Positions 26,103-35,166 of a stretch of DNA of 64,000 nucleotides are shown in pieces. Within the stretch, counting starts at the first letter, position 1, and each line of letters starts with the position of its first letter. Source of the stretch: an uncultured Clostridia bacterium (lineage in GTDB: Bacteria; Bacillota; Clostridia; Oscillospirales; Oscillospiraceae); NCBI GenBank assembly GCA_945877365.1, contig CAMCRV010000008.1, forward strand, positions 1 through 64,000, given 5' to 3'. Made by a program: the position numbers and the translations under genes. Under the pieces are notes generated by a model. The model had not been told where the DNA came from. It worked only from the letters and a program-made list of their open reading frames with translations, and ran no database searches.

Positions 26103-26189
26103 AAGAAGGAAGGCAGCACCGCATAATGGGGCAAAAGATCCGCCGAAGCCCCCATTGTGCGGTGTTGCCTGAAGAATATCCGGGAATTA

Positions 26190-26238
26190 AAAGCACATCG
26201 GCCGCTCCCTTTGGAGGCCGATGTGCTTTTCTTTTTTC
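26190..26238 (+). terminator. Terminator of the ABC exporter operon
   Basis: Stem AAGCACATCGGCC / GGCCGATGTGCTT followed by TTCTTTTTTC. Between here and 26.43 kb no gene or clear signal is seen. Confidence 0.85.
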
Positions 26239-26431
26239 GGAATGCAAACCCTTGACACGATTTGTCCCGAACGCACGGCACAATCTGCCCGTGGCCGGAA
26301 TCCACAGCAGCCGGCAGTATTTGTGTACGGCCGGCCATGAAACGGTACCCCATTTTAACCGGACAGACGCTTCATATCGTCAGCAATTTCGGAATAGAAT
26401 TACGCAGCAGGAGGTGACCGCTATCCGGAAA

Positions 26432-26647
26432 ATGGCTCCGATCCATGTGATTGTTTACTATCCCGGAACCGAAGCGGGAAAAGAGGCGCTGGCACGCCGG
26501 GTATCCGATGTCCATGCGGCAGCCGTGAATCAGCGTCTGAAATCCCTGAACTGCCCCACCAGTCAGAAGCTCGCCTTACTGGATGCGGTCATCGAAACGA
26601 AGAAAAAGGAGAACAGGGAACAAGACCTGGGGCAATCATCTGTATGA
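26432..26647 (+). CDS. Small conserved-looking protein (71 aa), element-associated type
   Basis: Sequence MAPIHVIVYYPGTEAGKEAL with a helical Lys-rich tail (TSQKLALLDAVIETKKKENR). The upstream codons of the same frame look random, so the start was placed at 26432; AGGAGGTGACC lies 15-20 bases upstream, somewhat far. Proteins of this look often sit beside serine recombinases or mobilisation genes in Clostridia, but I cannot name a family. It could be a leftover of an element. Compare the 47-residue ORF at 40.8 kb, which has a similar opening strand-turn-helix pattern. Confidence 0.5.
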   Translation: MAPIHVIVYYPGTEAGKEALARRVSDVHAAAVNQRLKSLNCPTSQKLALLDAVIETKKKENREQDLGQSSV

Positions 26648-26752
26648 AGTGCAGAGCAGTGCATTGCCGGATCAGAATTCTATGGGGTGCGGCAGGCAGC
26701 TGTGCACACTTTGGGACAATGTGCATACGCTGACTCATGACAGGAGGTTGGC

Positions 26753-27538
26753 ATGGCTGAGAAAAAAGTAATCTATTATGCACGAACATACCGCGCAATC
26801 CGTGCAAGCAGGACGAAGTGTTTCCTGTATATCTGTATTCTGATCCTGCCGATGCTGCTGCTTCTGTGGCTTCACCTGGATGACCTGACCCGGTGGATAT
26901 GCGAAGCGGCACAGTATGCATTTCGGGAGTTCTGCCTGGATATACCCGCTTCCATCCAGACCAAGAACTTTTCGCTGCTGGGGAAAGTGAGTTACCTCAG
27001 CGTCAGCACGGTGTACCCGGAATTCCGGATGTGCCTGCTCAACGGGGCAGTGTCCCTGGCCGTTATGATTATCATAGGAAATCTTCCCTGGAAGGGCCGT
27101 CCGATGGCCATTTATCTGATTCTGAATGCCGGAATCCAACTGATCAGCAGCCTTTGGTTTCTGTTCGCCGGGGAGCTTTTCCCCTACACCCTGACCCAAT
27201 ATTCCGAACTGTACATGGTGCAGGAGGTGGGCATCTGGATCGTCTTTCTGGTGATGACCGGAGCCGTTACCGGAATCGTTGGCGACAGGGGCTTCCCGGA
27301 TAAGCTTTTAACGGTTCTGTGCGTTATGGTGTACGCCATTGTCTTCGGAACAGTGCGGTATATTGTATTTTTGTACCTGCTGTATCGCTGCTCCGTGCTG
27401 TACATGACATTGCTCTATTTTACGCTGGGGCCTATGTTTGACTTTGTATATCTGGTAATGATCTATGCATTTTTCATAAACCGGATGATCCGGCTTTATG
27501 AATCCCACGCAGGAAAGGGGGCATGGAGATGGTCATAA
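26753..27538 (+). CDS. Multi-span membrane protein, first gene of the polysaccharide operon
   Basis: 261 residues with about six or seven membrane spans (for example CFLYICILILPMLLLLWL at 24-41 and AVSLAVMIIIGNL). No family is recognised. AGGAGG precedes the ATG. It overlaps the GT2 gene by 16 bases, so the two are co-translated. It may be a membrane partner of the synthase, but this rests only on position. Confidence 0.75.
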   Translation: MAEKKVIYYARTYRAIRASRTKCFLYICILILPMLLLLWLHLDDLTRWICEAAQYAFREFCLDIPASIQTKNFSLLGKVSYLSVSTVYPEFRMCLLNGAVSLAVMIIIGNLPWKGRPMAIYLILNAGIQLISSLWFLFAGELFPYTLTQYSELYMVQEVGIWIVFLVMTGAVTGIVGDRGFPDKLLTVLCVMVYAIVFGTVRYIVFLYLLYRCSVLYMTLLYFTLGPMFDFVYLVMIYAFFINRMIRLYESHAGKGAWRWS

Positions 27539-28794
27539 AAATCATGCAGGGTTACATCATTTTTGTAATCATTGTGATGCTCCTTTACACTGTCCGGCAT
27601 TTCTTCTTTACAATTGTCCGGCTGCTTGGCAGGCAGCGGCTGTATTACAACGATATTGTTACCAGCCGGATGAAGCACATTTCGGTGCTCATTCCCATGC
27701 ACAACGAGGAGAAGGTGCTGGACACGGTACTGACCGCGCTGCTGGAGTGTGATTACGACGCAGATCGGCTGGAAATCATTCCCATCAACGACAACTCCAC
27801 GGACAAAACCAGAGAAATGCTGGATGAATATCACAGGAAGTATGAGTTTATCCGGCCGCTGCACCGGAACTGCGCGGATCGGGGCAAACCGGTGGGCCTG
27901 AATGATGCCATGCGGATGGCCCGCGGTGAGATCATCATTGTATTCGATGCGGATTACCGTCCCGCCAGAAGTATGCTCAAGCAGATTGCGCTGGCCTTTG
28001 AAGATCCCCAGGTGGGGGCTGTTATGGGACGGGTTATTCCCTATAACACCAACAAAAATATGCTGACCCGGCTGATCAATCTGGAGCGTTCCGGCGGATA
28101 TCAGGTGGATCAGCAGGCGCGTTATAACCTGCGGGCAATTCCCCAGTACGGCGGCACGGTGGGAGGCTTCCGGAGGGATTTCCTGCTGAGTACCGGCGGC
28201 TTCAACCCCAAGGTTTTGGCGGAGGATACCGAACTTACATACCGTCTGATTACAAACGGATGGAAGGTAGTCTATGCCAACTCGGCGGAATGCTATGAGG
28301 AGTCCCCGGAGAGCTGGAATGTCCGTGGACGGCAGATCCGCCGCTGGGCCAGAGGACACAATGAGGTGCTGTTCCGGTATCTGATACCAACCATCACATC
28401 TCCCCATCTGAACCTGTTCCAGAAAATCGACGGCCTGTTCCTGCTGTTCATTTATGCCGTTCCCGTGCTTCTGCTGTTTGGCTGGGGAGTGTCTCTGGCA
28501 CTGTTCTTTCTGGGACGGATGGATATCTTTGGCGGCTGGTGGGTGCTCTTGTTCCTGGGCGTCTACAATGCCTTCGGCAATTTCGCACCCTTCTTTGAGA
28601 TCGGAGCAGCTCTGATTATTGACGGCCTGCCCGGTGAGGCACTGCTGCTTCCGCTGATGATGTTCAACTTCTTCTTTTACATGTGGAATATCTCTCTGGG
28701 ATTCTTCGATGCGGTGGTGGACATCGTTACAGGCAGAGGCGTCAAGTGGGATAAGACCATTCGGTTTGCGGTTAAGGAAGGTGCTGCGAAATGA
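27523..28794 (+). CDS. Processive family 2 glycosyltransferase (polysaccharide synthase)
   Basis: A 423-residue membrane-bound GT2 enzyme. An N-terminal span is followed by a GT-A domain with LIPMHNEEKVLDTVL, NDNSTDKTREML, VFDADYRPARSM (DxD metal site), EDTELTYRL (base) and QIRRWARGHNE (QxxRW). Three or four C-terminal spans (FLLFIYAVPVLLLFGW onward) form a pore. QxxRW is characteristic of processive cellulose, hyaluronan and alginate-type synthases that polymerise and export together. AAAGGGGGC precedes the ATG. It is the core enzyme of the 26.7-36.3 kb operon; the sugar it uses is unknown. Confidence 0.92.
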   Translation: MEMVIKIMQGYIIFVIIVMLLYTVRHFFFTIVRLLGRQRLYYNDIVTSRMKHISVLIPMHNEEKVLDTVLTALLECDYDADRLEIIPINDNSTDKTREMLDEYHRKYEFIRPLHRNCADRGKPVGLNDAMRMARGEIIIVFDADYRPARSMLKQIALAFEDPQVGAVMGRVIPYNTNKNMLTRLINLERSGGYQVDQQARYNLRAIPQYGGTVGGFRRDFLLSTGGFNPKVLAEDTELTYRLITNGWKVVYANSAECYEESPESWNVRGRQIRRWARGHNEVLFRYLIPTITSPHLNLFQKIDGLFLLFIYAVPVLLLFGWGVSLALFFLGRMDIFGGWWVLLFLGVYNAFGNFAPFFEIGAALIIDGLPGEALLLPLMMFNFFFYMWNISLGFFDAVVDIVTGRGVKWDKTIRFAVKEGAAK

Positions 28795-30533
28795 AAGTGC
28801 TGATTCTGGTATTTCTCATCCTGCTGGCGGCACCGCTGATTGTTGCGGTCGTGCATAGTAAGACGCAAAAGAGAAATATCCTCACAATCCGGCAGAGCTA
28901 TACCAAGGATCCCAGATATTTCGGACGCAGCTTTTCCAAAATGATGGAAGCGGCCATACCGCAGATGAAAGACGGCGTCATCCATTTGTCCCGGGATGAG
29001 GCTGTATGGGATGCGGATGCGCATCCGGCATTTCCCGATTCCCCGATCAACGCGGTTGTGATTGCAAGAGCCCATGATTTCTGCCCGGCGGAGGCGGGGC
29101 TGAATTTCAAAAAGGAGATTTATTGCGAGGAAAACGCACGGTTTACGGCGGAAAACACCCATCTCCGGGCAGTTTACAGCAAAAAACGGGTGTTGCTGGG
29201 AAATGGCTGCCGGGTTCTGCGGTGGGTGGATGCCGAGGGCGCAGTGGCGGTATTTGACCATTGCGATCTGGGGCAGAGCCTGTCCAGCGGGGAACAGCTT
29301 GTGGTGGGGTATGACAATACCTTCTGCCGCCTGTATGCTCCGGTGGTTCGGCTGGGGCAGCGCCCTGATGAACCTGACCTGTTTGCACAAAAACGGGATA
29401 CAAGGCTGTTCCGGCTCCCTGTCTCCGGTGAGAATATGCGGAATGTTCGCTACATTGGCGACGACATGACTTCCGGGGATGGCACTGTGCCCTATTCCAT
29501 TCTGACCACGCACGATCTCAAGCTCAGTGACGGCTTGATTCTCCGGGGCGATATTCACAGTGACGGTGCTGTGCGTATCATGGAAAAAGCGGTGGTTCTG
29601 GGGAATATTTTCGCGGAACGGGATATTCTTCTGGAGCGGGATTCCACGGTGCTGGGCAATGTGTTCACCCAGGGGGATATCTTCTTTGAAAAAGGCGCCT
29701 GCGTGGGGCAGCCAAACAGAATCAGCTCCGTAATTGCCCGGGGCACCATCCGCTTTTCCGGCGGAAACAATGTGTATGGATACATCGTAGCCGGAGACGG
29801 TGGGTACATCCTGAAAGAGGAACCCGGACAGCAGGATGAAACCGGCGATAACCCATTGCCGGACTACCGTTTCCCGGATGCCATACGGTATCCGGACACC
29901 GTCAGATTCCGGAATCTGGAAGCGTATCGGAATCTGGATAAACAGGGTTTCCGGATGGACAGCTACATTCTCCATGTGCAGATTCCCGATGGAGCGGACA
30001 GAATTCCGGGCAGTCAGTTTTTCGCGTGCAGGAATCTGAAAACGGTGGTTCTGCCCCAGAGCATCACCGCCATCGAAGATTATGCCTTTACGGACTGCAG
30101 AGAACTGACAACCACTCCCGATCTGAAGTGTCTGCCGCTGACCTTTGTCGGAACATCCGCCTTTGAAAACTGCGAAACGCTGTATTTCTCCGGGCTGCCC
30201 GATACGCTGCGAGCCATTGAAGGCGCTGCCTTTGCGGGCTGCCGCAGCCTGACGAAGCTGGTATTTTCGGAGGACGCAGCTCTGGAGACGATAGGTGATC
30301 ATGCCTTTCGGGACTGCTGCGGACTGACCGAGGTGTATCTGCCGGATCGAACCGCCCGTGTCGGGGTCAGTGCGTTCCTGGGCTGCACCGGTCTGCGGCA
30401 CCTTTCCCTGCCGGAAACGCTGAAGGATCAGCCGGGTGTGAAGGAGCTGCCGGTTCACTGCCCCGATGCCCGGGTTTCCTTCAGAAAAGTGCGCTTCTGT
30501 ACAGAGGAGGTTGGAAATGAACAAACCGTATAG
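28791..30533 (+). CDS. Membrane-anchored bactofilin-like and leucine-rich repeat protein
   Basis: 580 residues. An N-terminal membrane anchor (VLILVFLILLAAPLIVAVV) comes first, followed by a unique region. A bactofilin/polymer-forming beta-solenoid-like stretch at about 240-308 has repeating units such as LILRGDIHSDGAVRI, AVVLGNIFAERDILLE and TVLGNVFTQGDIFFE. From about 388 to 560 there are LRR_5/BspA-type repeats (LKTVVLPQSITAIEDYAFTD, LRAIEGAAFAGCRSLTKLVF). Overlap with the GT2 gene is 4 bases. A scaffolding or surface-attachment role for the synthase complex is inferred. Confidence 0.82.
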   Translation: MKVLILVFLILLAAPLIVAVVHSKTQKRNILTIRQSYTKDPRYFGRSFSKMMEAAIPQMKDGVIHLSRDEAVWDADAHPAFPDSPINAVVIARAHDFCPAEAGLNFKKEIYCEENARFTAENTHLRAVYSKKRVLLGNGCRVLRWVDAEGAVAVFDHCDLGQSLSSGEQLVVGYDNTFCRLYAPVVRLGQRPDEPDLFAQKRDTRLFRLPVSGENMRNVRYIGDDMTSGDGTVPYSILTTHDLKLSDGLILRGDIHSDGAVRIMEKAVVLGNIFAERDILLERDSTVLGNVFTQGDIFFEKGACVGQPNRISSVIARGTIRFSGGNNVYGYIVAGDGGYILKEEPGQQDETGDNPLPDYRFPDAIRYPDTVRFRNLEAYRNLDKQGFRMDSYILHVQIPDGADRIPGSQFFACRNLKTVVLPQSITAIEDYAFTDCRELTTTPDLKCLPLTFVGTSAFENCETLYFSGLPDTLRAIEGAAFAGCRSLTKLVFSEDAALETIGDHAFRDCCGLTEVYLPDRTARVGVSAFLGCTGLRHLSLPETLKDQPGVKELPVHCPDARVSFRKVRFCTEEVGNEQTV

Positions 30534-31620
30534 TACGCTTTTCCTGCTTGCCCTGGCAATTGCATTGGCAGTGGGCTGTGTTATTTTGCAGGAGCAGGCC
30601 GCTGCCCTGAAAAGTGCCGAAGCAGAAGAAGTCTATCATCCGGAATTACGGGATGCGTACAATGCATTCGGTCTGCCGAATCAGCAGTCCCTCTCCAACC
30701 GGAAGCTGTATGAAGGAAACGGCATCGCACTGTATCCGGATCGGGTTCTCCGGCTTGATACATACCTGGCAGGCGGCGCTCAATATGCCGCCGAAACCGC
30801 TGCCGCGGTTCTGGAGTATGCGCCGGAGCTGGAGGCGTTCTATATTCTGCCGATTCCCGAAAGGGCTGTGCTGGAGGCAGATTTTCCGGAAAAAACCGCA
30901 GAATATAAAGCCTTCGTGGAGGAGCTGAAGACCTGCTCCGGAGACGGCGTGACCGTATTGGATCCCCTGCCGGAGCTTTTGGCGCACCAGGATGAATACA
31001 TCCACTTCCGGACGGAGAATTCCTGGACCATGCGGGGCGCGTTTTATGGGGCGCAGGTATTCCGCAGAGCGTTGGGATATGAGGATGAAAGCCTGGACGC
31101 ATACAGAGTCTATGTGTTTGGAAAGTTTTCGGGGGGTCTGAACACAGAGGCCCAGTCGCTGCTGGGGGACAGTGAATGGAGCGAAACCATTGCGGATATG
31201 GAGAGCGACCCCTTCTTTATCCATATCAAAGGCGACGATCCCAACCGGCAGCAGCTGACCTTTGAAAACAGCACCGGAGAAATGGAAACGATAGCCTGCA
31301 GCACCATCCGGATGAACAGTATTGGTCCATCTGCGGTGATTGGATCGAATTATTGTCACAGTATCGTGGAGGGTAAGGGCGAGGGAAGCCTGATCCTCAT
31401 TGCAGATTCCTCCGGTCAAATGCTCATTTCCTATCTCACAGATCTGTACGGCAAAATTTATGTTGTGAATGGGCACACAGACGGGAATTTTATGCAGGAT
31501 CTGAACACCATCTGTTCTTCCCTGGATGTCCATCAGGTTCTGTGGGCACAGCGGGGATTCAGAGTGGGAAACCGGTCCTATATGAAGGCGCTGAATCCGT
31601 TCATGCGGAAAGGGGGCTGA
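30517..31620 (+). CDS. AlgX/AlgJ-like DHHW-family protein with altered catalytic motif
   Basis: 367 residues with an N-terminal signal anchor (LFLLALAIALAVGCVILQ). The fold matches DHHW/SGNH-like polysaccharide O-acetylation proteins. FRTENSWTMRGAFYGA occupies the place of the usual DHHWT motif, and LILIADSSGQMLISYL holds the expected nucleophile Ser. The Asp-His pair of DHHW is replaced by Glu-Asn, so acetyltransfer may be lost or use other residues. The start at 30517 follows GAGGAGGTTGGAA and overlaps the previous gene by 17 bases. It probably modifies or binds the polymer made by the GT2 enzyme outside the cell. Confidence 0.8.
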   Translation: MNKPYSTLFLLALAIALAVGCVILQEQAAALKSAEAEEVYHPELRDAYNAFGLPNQQSLSNRKLYEGNGIALYPDRVLRLDTYLAGGAQYAAETAAAVLEYAPELEAFYILPIPERAVLEADFPEKTAEYKAFVEELKTCSGDGVTVLDPLPELLAHQDEYIHFRTENSWTMRGAFYGAQVFRRALGYEDESLDAYRVYVFGKFSGGLNTEAQSLLGDSEWSETIADMESDPFFIHIKGDDPNRQQLTFENSTGEMETIACSTIRMNSIGPSAVIGSNYCHSIVEGKGEGSLILIADSSGQMLISYLTDLYGKIYVVNGHTDGNFMQDLNTICSSLDVHQVLWAQRGFRVGNRSYMKALNPFMRKGG

Positions 31621-31625
31621 GGCGG

Positions 31626-32255
31626 TTGATCCAACTGTTCGATATGTGGCTGTCCCTTTTCGCGGAAAAAACAGGGATTGCCGGTAAACTGTTCCTGGAT
31701 GCGCAAACCGTGGCTGCCATACTGGTGCTGCTGGGCATCTGCCTGGTGCTGGCGGGTATCCGGGTGTACCGCCTGATTACCTCCGCCCTGCTGTTCGGGG
31801 CAACGGCAGTTGTGATATGTATCTGTATGGCGGGAAATGCCGACTGGCGCGCCACGGTCACTGCGTTTACCATCATCGGCTGCCTTCTGGCGTTTGCTGC
31901 ATACAGCTGGAAGCTGCTGGACGCCGTGATTTTCAGTGCCCTTGCGGCTACTGCCCTTCTTTGGCACGGCTGTCCCCTTTGGTGGGCGGCCTGCATCGCC
32001 GGCATCCTCGCCGGCGGACTGACCTGCCTGTTTCCCCTTGTCGGGATCACATTCTTTACCGCAGCGGCAGGAAGCTGTCTGATCATGGAGCTGTTCCCGG
32101 GCAATTTCACGGCCATACCCGCAGCTGCCGCGGCCTGCGCAGGAACAGGCGTGCAGCTTCTGCTGTTCGGACGGAAGCAGAAGCTGTTCATCAGCACCAT
32201 GCCGGGAAAGGTCAGACTCTGGCTTTCGCAGAGAAAATCATCCGCAAGGGGATAG
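31626..32255 (+). CDS. Multi-span membrane protein of unknown function
   Basis: 209 residues, mostly hydrophobic, with about six spans (VAAILVLLGICLVLAGI, ALLFGATAVVICICMAG and others) and a basic C-terminal tail. The chosen start is a TTG (LIQLFDMWLS) six bases after the previous stop, with AAAGGGGG upstream. An ATG six codons later is an alternative. No family is recognised. It lies between the AlgX-like and VTC genes in one operon. Confidence 0.7.
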   Translation: MIQLFDMWLSLFAEKTGIAGKLFLDAQTVAAILVLLGICLVLAGIRVYRLITSALLFGATAVVICICMAGNADWRATVTAFTIIGCLLAFAAYSWKLLDAVIFSALAATALLWHGCPLWWAACIAGILAGGLTCLFPLVGITFFTAAAGSCLIMELFPGNFTAIPAAAAACAGTGVQLLLFGRKQKLFISTMPGKVRLWLSQRKSSARG

Positions 32256-32275
32256 CCCCGGAGAAGGAGGCGGCA

Positions 32276-32956
32276 ATGAATACCGTTTTTCGAAAAGAAA
32301 TCAAATACCTTATCCCCAGGTGTTCCGCCCTGAGCCTGCAGCGCAAGCTGGATAAGATCATGGAGCGGGATCAACACGGGGATCAGGGCAACTATTTTAT
32401 CCGTTCCCAATACTTCGATTCCCTGTATGACCGGGATCTGGCTGACAATCTGGATGGAGTTTACCATAAGAGGAAAATACGGCTGCGGATCTATGGGCTG
32501 GATGCGCCTGTCGCCAAGCTGGAATACAAATGCAAAAACGGTCAGGATGGTGTCAAATATTCCCTGACGATTACCCGGGAAGAAGCGCTGCAAATGGAAC
32601 AGGGGGACTTCTCCTTTCTGCTCCGTTACAACCGGGAGCTGGCCACGCGGCTGTATCTGCGAATGACGGAAGGGGTTTACAGACCCAAAGCCATCATCGA
32701 TTATCAGAGGCTCGCCTTTGCCTGCCCGGCAGGAGATGTCCGCATCACCTTCGATACGGATATCCGGGGGGCGGGATATCCCTATGGGCTGTTTGAGCCT
32801 GTCAGCACCAACGCTCTGAGCAGTCCCGAGCAGGTTCTGATGGAAGTCAAGTATACCGGCATCCTGCCGGAAGATATCTGCCAGACGCTGAAACAAGCGG
32901 ATGACCTGCCCACAAGCAACAGCAAATACGCTATTGCGAGAATGCAATATCTGTAA
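32276..32956 (+). CDS. VTC-domain protein (polyphosphate polymerase fold)
   Basis: 226 residues of the VTC/triphosphate-tunnel family. Motifs are FRKEIKYLIP, YFIRSQYFDSLYD, KRKIRLRIYG, AKLEYKCK, RPKAIIDYQRLAF, DVRITFDTDI and VLMEVKYTG, with basic and acidic residues lining a tunnel. In yeast the fold makes polyphosphate; in bacteria these genes recur beside DUF4956 and CotH genes, as here, and their reaction is not established. GAGAAGGAGGCGGCA precedes the ATG. Confidence 0.9.
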   Translation: MNTVFRKEIKYLIPRCSALSLQRKLDKIMERDQHGDQGNYFIRSQYFDSLYDRDLADNLDGVYHKRKIRLRIYGLDAPVAKLEYKCKNGQDGVKYSLTITREEALQMEQGDFSFLLRYNRELATRLYLRMTEGVYRPKAIIDYQRLAFACPAGDVRITFDTDIRGAGYPYGLFEPVSTNALSSPEQVLMEVKYTGILPEDICQTLKQADDLPTSNSKYAIARMQYL

Positions 32957-32998
32957 AATCCCACAGACGGCAGGCTGGAAGCCGGAAAGGACCACATT

Positions 32999-33679
32999 AT
33001 GAGAGAGTTTATTATTGAAAATCTGACCAATACGGAGTCCCTGCAAATTACCGTGATTCTGATGAACAATATTGTGGCGCTTGTAACCGCGTTTTTCATC
33101 ATGTTCACTTATAAAATTTCCTACGATGGGAGTGCCTACAGCCACAAATTCAACATTTCCCTTGGGTCGGTCACCATTATTACCGCCATGATCATGAGTG
33201 TCATCAGCAACAATGTGGCACTGTCTCTGGGCATGGTGGGTGCTCTGTCCATCATTCGCTTCCGCACGGCTGTCAAGGATGTCCGGGATGCCACCTATAT
33301 TTTCTGGGCAATCGCTGCCGGAATCGGCTGCGGCGTGTCCCAGTATGCGCTGATTGCCATTGGTTCCGTGTTTCTGCTCCTGTTCCTGTTCCTCACCAAA
33401 AAAGGCTTTGCCTCCAACAAGAAGCTCCTGGTGGTTCAGGGAGAGCTGGATGTCATGCACAGGATCGAGGCAGCCGTTGACAATTATTTCGACGGCAAGG
33501 TGCACTTCAGTATGCGCAATGTGACAGAAACCAGCTGCGAGCTGGTATATTCCGTTGGCGAGGGGCTTTTGGAGAAGGCTGCCAAGGACAAGCAAATGGA
33601 TATCACGGAAAAGCTGATAAAGCTTGAAGGCGTCAAGCGGGTCAATCTTGTGGATCAGAAAGATGAGCTTACCCGGTAA
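32999..33679 (+). CDS. DUF4956 membrane protein
   Basis: 226 residues. Three or four N-terminal spans come first, with the family core LSLGMVGALSIIRFRTAVKD followed by ATYIFWAIAAGIGCG. A cytoplasmic C-terminal alpha/beta domain from about 140 (KLLVVQGELDVMHRIE) resembles an ACT- or ferredoxin-like fold. It is conserved with VTC and CotH proteins across Firmicutes; the function is unknown. GGAAAGGACCACATT precedes the ATG. Confidence 0.9.
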   Translation: MREFIIENLTNTESLQITVILMNNIVALVTAFFIMFTYKISYDGSAYSHKFNISLGSVTIITAMIMSVISNNVALSLGMVGALSIIRFRTAVKDVRDATYIFWAIAAGIGCGVSQYALIAIGSVFLLLFLFLTKKGFASNKKLLVVQGELDVMHRIEAAVDNYFDGKVHFSMRNVTETSCELVYSVGEGLLEKAAKDKQMDITEKLIKLEGVKRVNLVDQKDELTR

Positions 33680-33711
33680 ACACAGGACTTGGACACCCGG
33701 GAGGTGATGTC

Positions 33712-35145
33712 ATGAAACGGCTGAAAGGGTTTATTGCCTGCGCTGCGATGGTGGCAGTTCTGATGTCTGCCGTCATCGCCGGTAACTATGTCACCCGGTC
33801 AGAAGGGGAAGCTCCGTCCCATAAGCGAAGCTCCATCACAAAAGAGCAGATGAAGGACTGGGATGCACCGGATGAAGAGGTTCTGGATTATTACGGCATC
33901 GGCCGGTTTCGCACCAAACTGCCTGTGGTCTATCTCAACACAAAAGGGCAGCAGGTGCTGAAGGAAAACTATATCATGGGAACGGCGGCGCTTCTGGATG
34001 CGGACGGAACGGAACAGTCCGTTTACGCTGTCCCCAATTCCATTTACACGGCTGCCATCAAGTACCGGGGCGCTTCCTCCTACAGCAAGTTTGACAAGAA
34101 GCAGTTCCGGATCAGGTTCTACAAGTGGGATTCCGGTAAGGAAGCATCGGTTTCCCTTGCCGGCATGGGCAGAAACAGCGAATGGGTTCTGAACGGGCCT
34201 TATCTGGATAAGACGCTGATGCGCAACAAGCTGGTGTACGATCTTGCCAGGGAGCTGAATGGCTGGGCGCCGGATTCCCGGTTCGTGGAGTTGTTTGAGG
34301 ACGGCGATTACAAGGGCGTCTATCTGGCAGTTGAGCCTGTAACCAATGGGGAAAGCCGGCTGCGGCTCTCGGAATTCAGCCTGCTGTCCGGACAGACTGC
34401 CTACATCGTCAACCGCGACCGTATCGGCATGGAATCAACGGAGCTGGAAACCTACGGCAAAATCCACGGCTATACCAGCAATGCCCTGTATTATTCCTAT
34501 CCGTCGGAAAAGAGTATTACCCGGCAGCAGCTGGCGTATATTACAGAGGATGTGTCTGCCTTCGAGAAGGCGCTGTATGGCGAGAATTTTCAGGATCCGG
34601 ATCTTGGATATGCCGCATATATCGACATAGACAACTGGGTGGATTATTTTATCATCAACGAGTTTGCCATGAACTATGATGCCGGAAACCTGTCCACCTA
34701 TGCCTACAAGGAGCTGACCGGAAAGCTGCAGCTGGCTGTCTGGGATTTTAACAACGGATTTGACAATTTTCAGAGGAGTCCACTGGAGGAAACGGAATTT
34801 TATACGGTGGAGAACAGCTGGATCAATCGAGTCTGTCAGGATCGGAATTTCATCGATAAGGTGGTCAGCAGGTATCATCAGCTGCGGCAGTCCACCTTGT
34901 CGGATGCCCACATTCAGGAGCTTATGACCTCCTACCGGGAGCAGCTGGGTGACGCCGCCTTCCGGAATTTCAAAGTTTGGGGTTACTCCTTTCGGGAAGA
35001 TCTGCTGGTAGAAGGTGACAGCGGAACGGACAGAAACATCAGAAGCTATGAACAGGCGCTGACCCAGCTGGAAACAACCATCCGTAAGCGGCTTGCCTAT
35101 CTGGATCAAAACATGGAAGCCCTATACGATTACTGCTTGAATTAA
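33712..35145 (+). CDS. CotH-family protein kinase-like secreted protein
   Basis: 477 residues with an N-terminal signal anchor (GFIACAAMVAVLMSAVIAG). The CotH domain shows IKYRGASSYSKFDKKQFRIR, SEWVLNGPYLDKTLMRNKLV, YKGVYLAVEPV, DIDNWVDYFIINEFAMN and the metal-site segment LAVWDFNNGFDNF. CotH of Bacillus is an atypical kinase that phosphorylates spore-coat proteins. Homologues in polysaccharide operons act on unknown surface substrates. GGGAGGTGATGTC precedes the ATG. It forms a cassette with VTC and DUF4956. Confidence 0.92.
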   Translation: MKRLKGFIACAAMVAVLMSAVIAGNYVTRSEGEAPSHKRSSITKEQMKDWDAPDEEVLDYYGIGRFRTKLPVVYLNTKGQQVLKENYIMGTAALLDADGTEQSVYAVPNSIYTAAIKYRGASSYSKFDKKQFRIRFYKWDSGKEASVSLAGMGRNSEWVLNGPYLDKTLMRNKLVYDLARELNGWAPDSRFVELFEDGDYKGVYLAVEPVTNGESRLRLSEFSLLSGQTAYIVNRDRIGMESTELETYGKIHGYTSNALYYSYPSEKSITRQQLAYITEDVSAFEKALYGENFQDPDLGYAAYIDIDNWVDYFIINEFAMNYDAGNLSTYAYKELTGKLQLAVWDFNNGFDNFQRSPLEETEFYTVENSWINRVCQDRNFIDKVVSRYHQLRQSTLSDAHIQELMTSYREQLGDAAFRNFKVWGYSFREDLLVEGDSGTDRNIRSYEQALTQLETTIRKRLAYLDQNMEALYDYCLN

Positions 35146-35166
35146 GAGGTTTAGGAGAAAAAGAAT

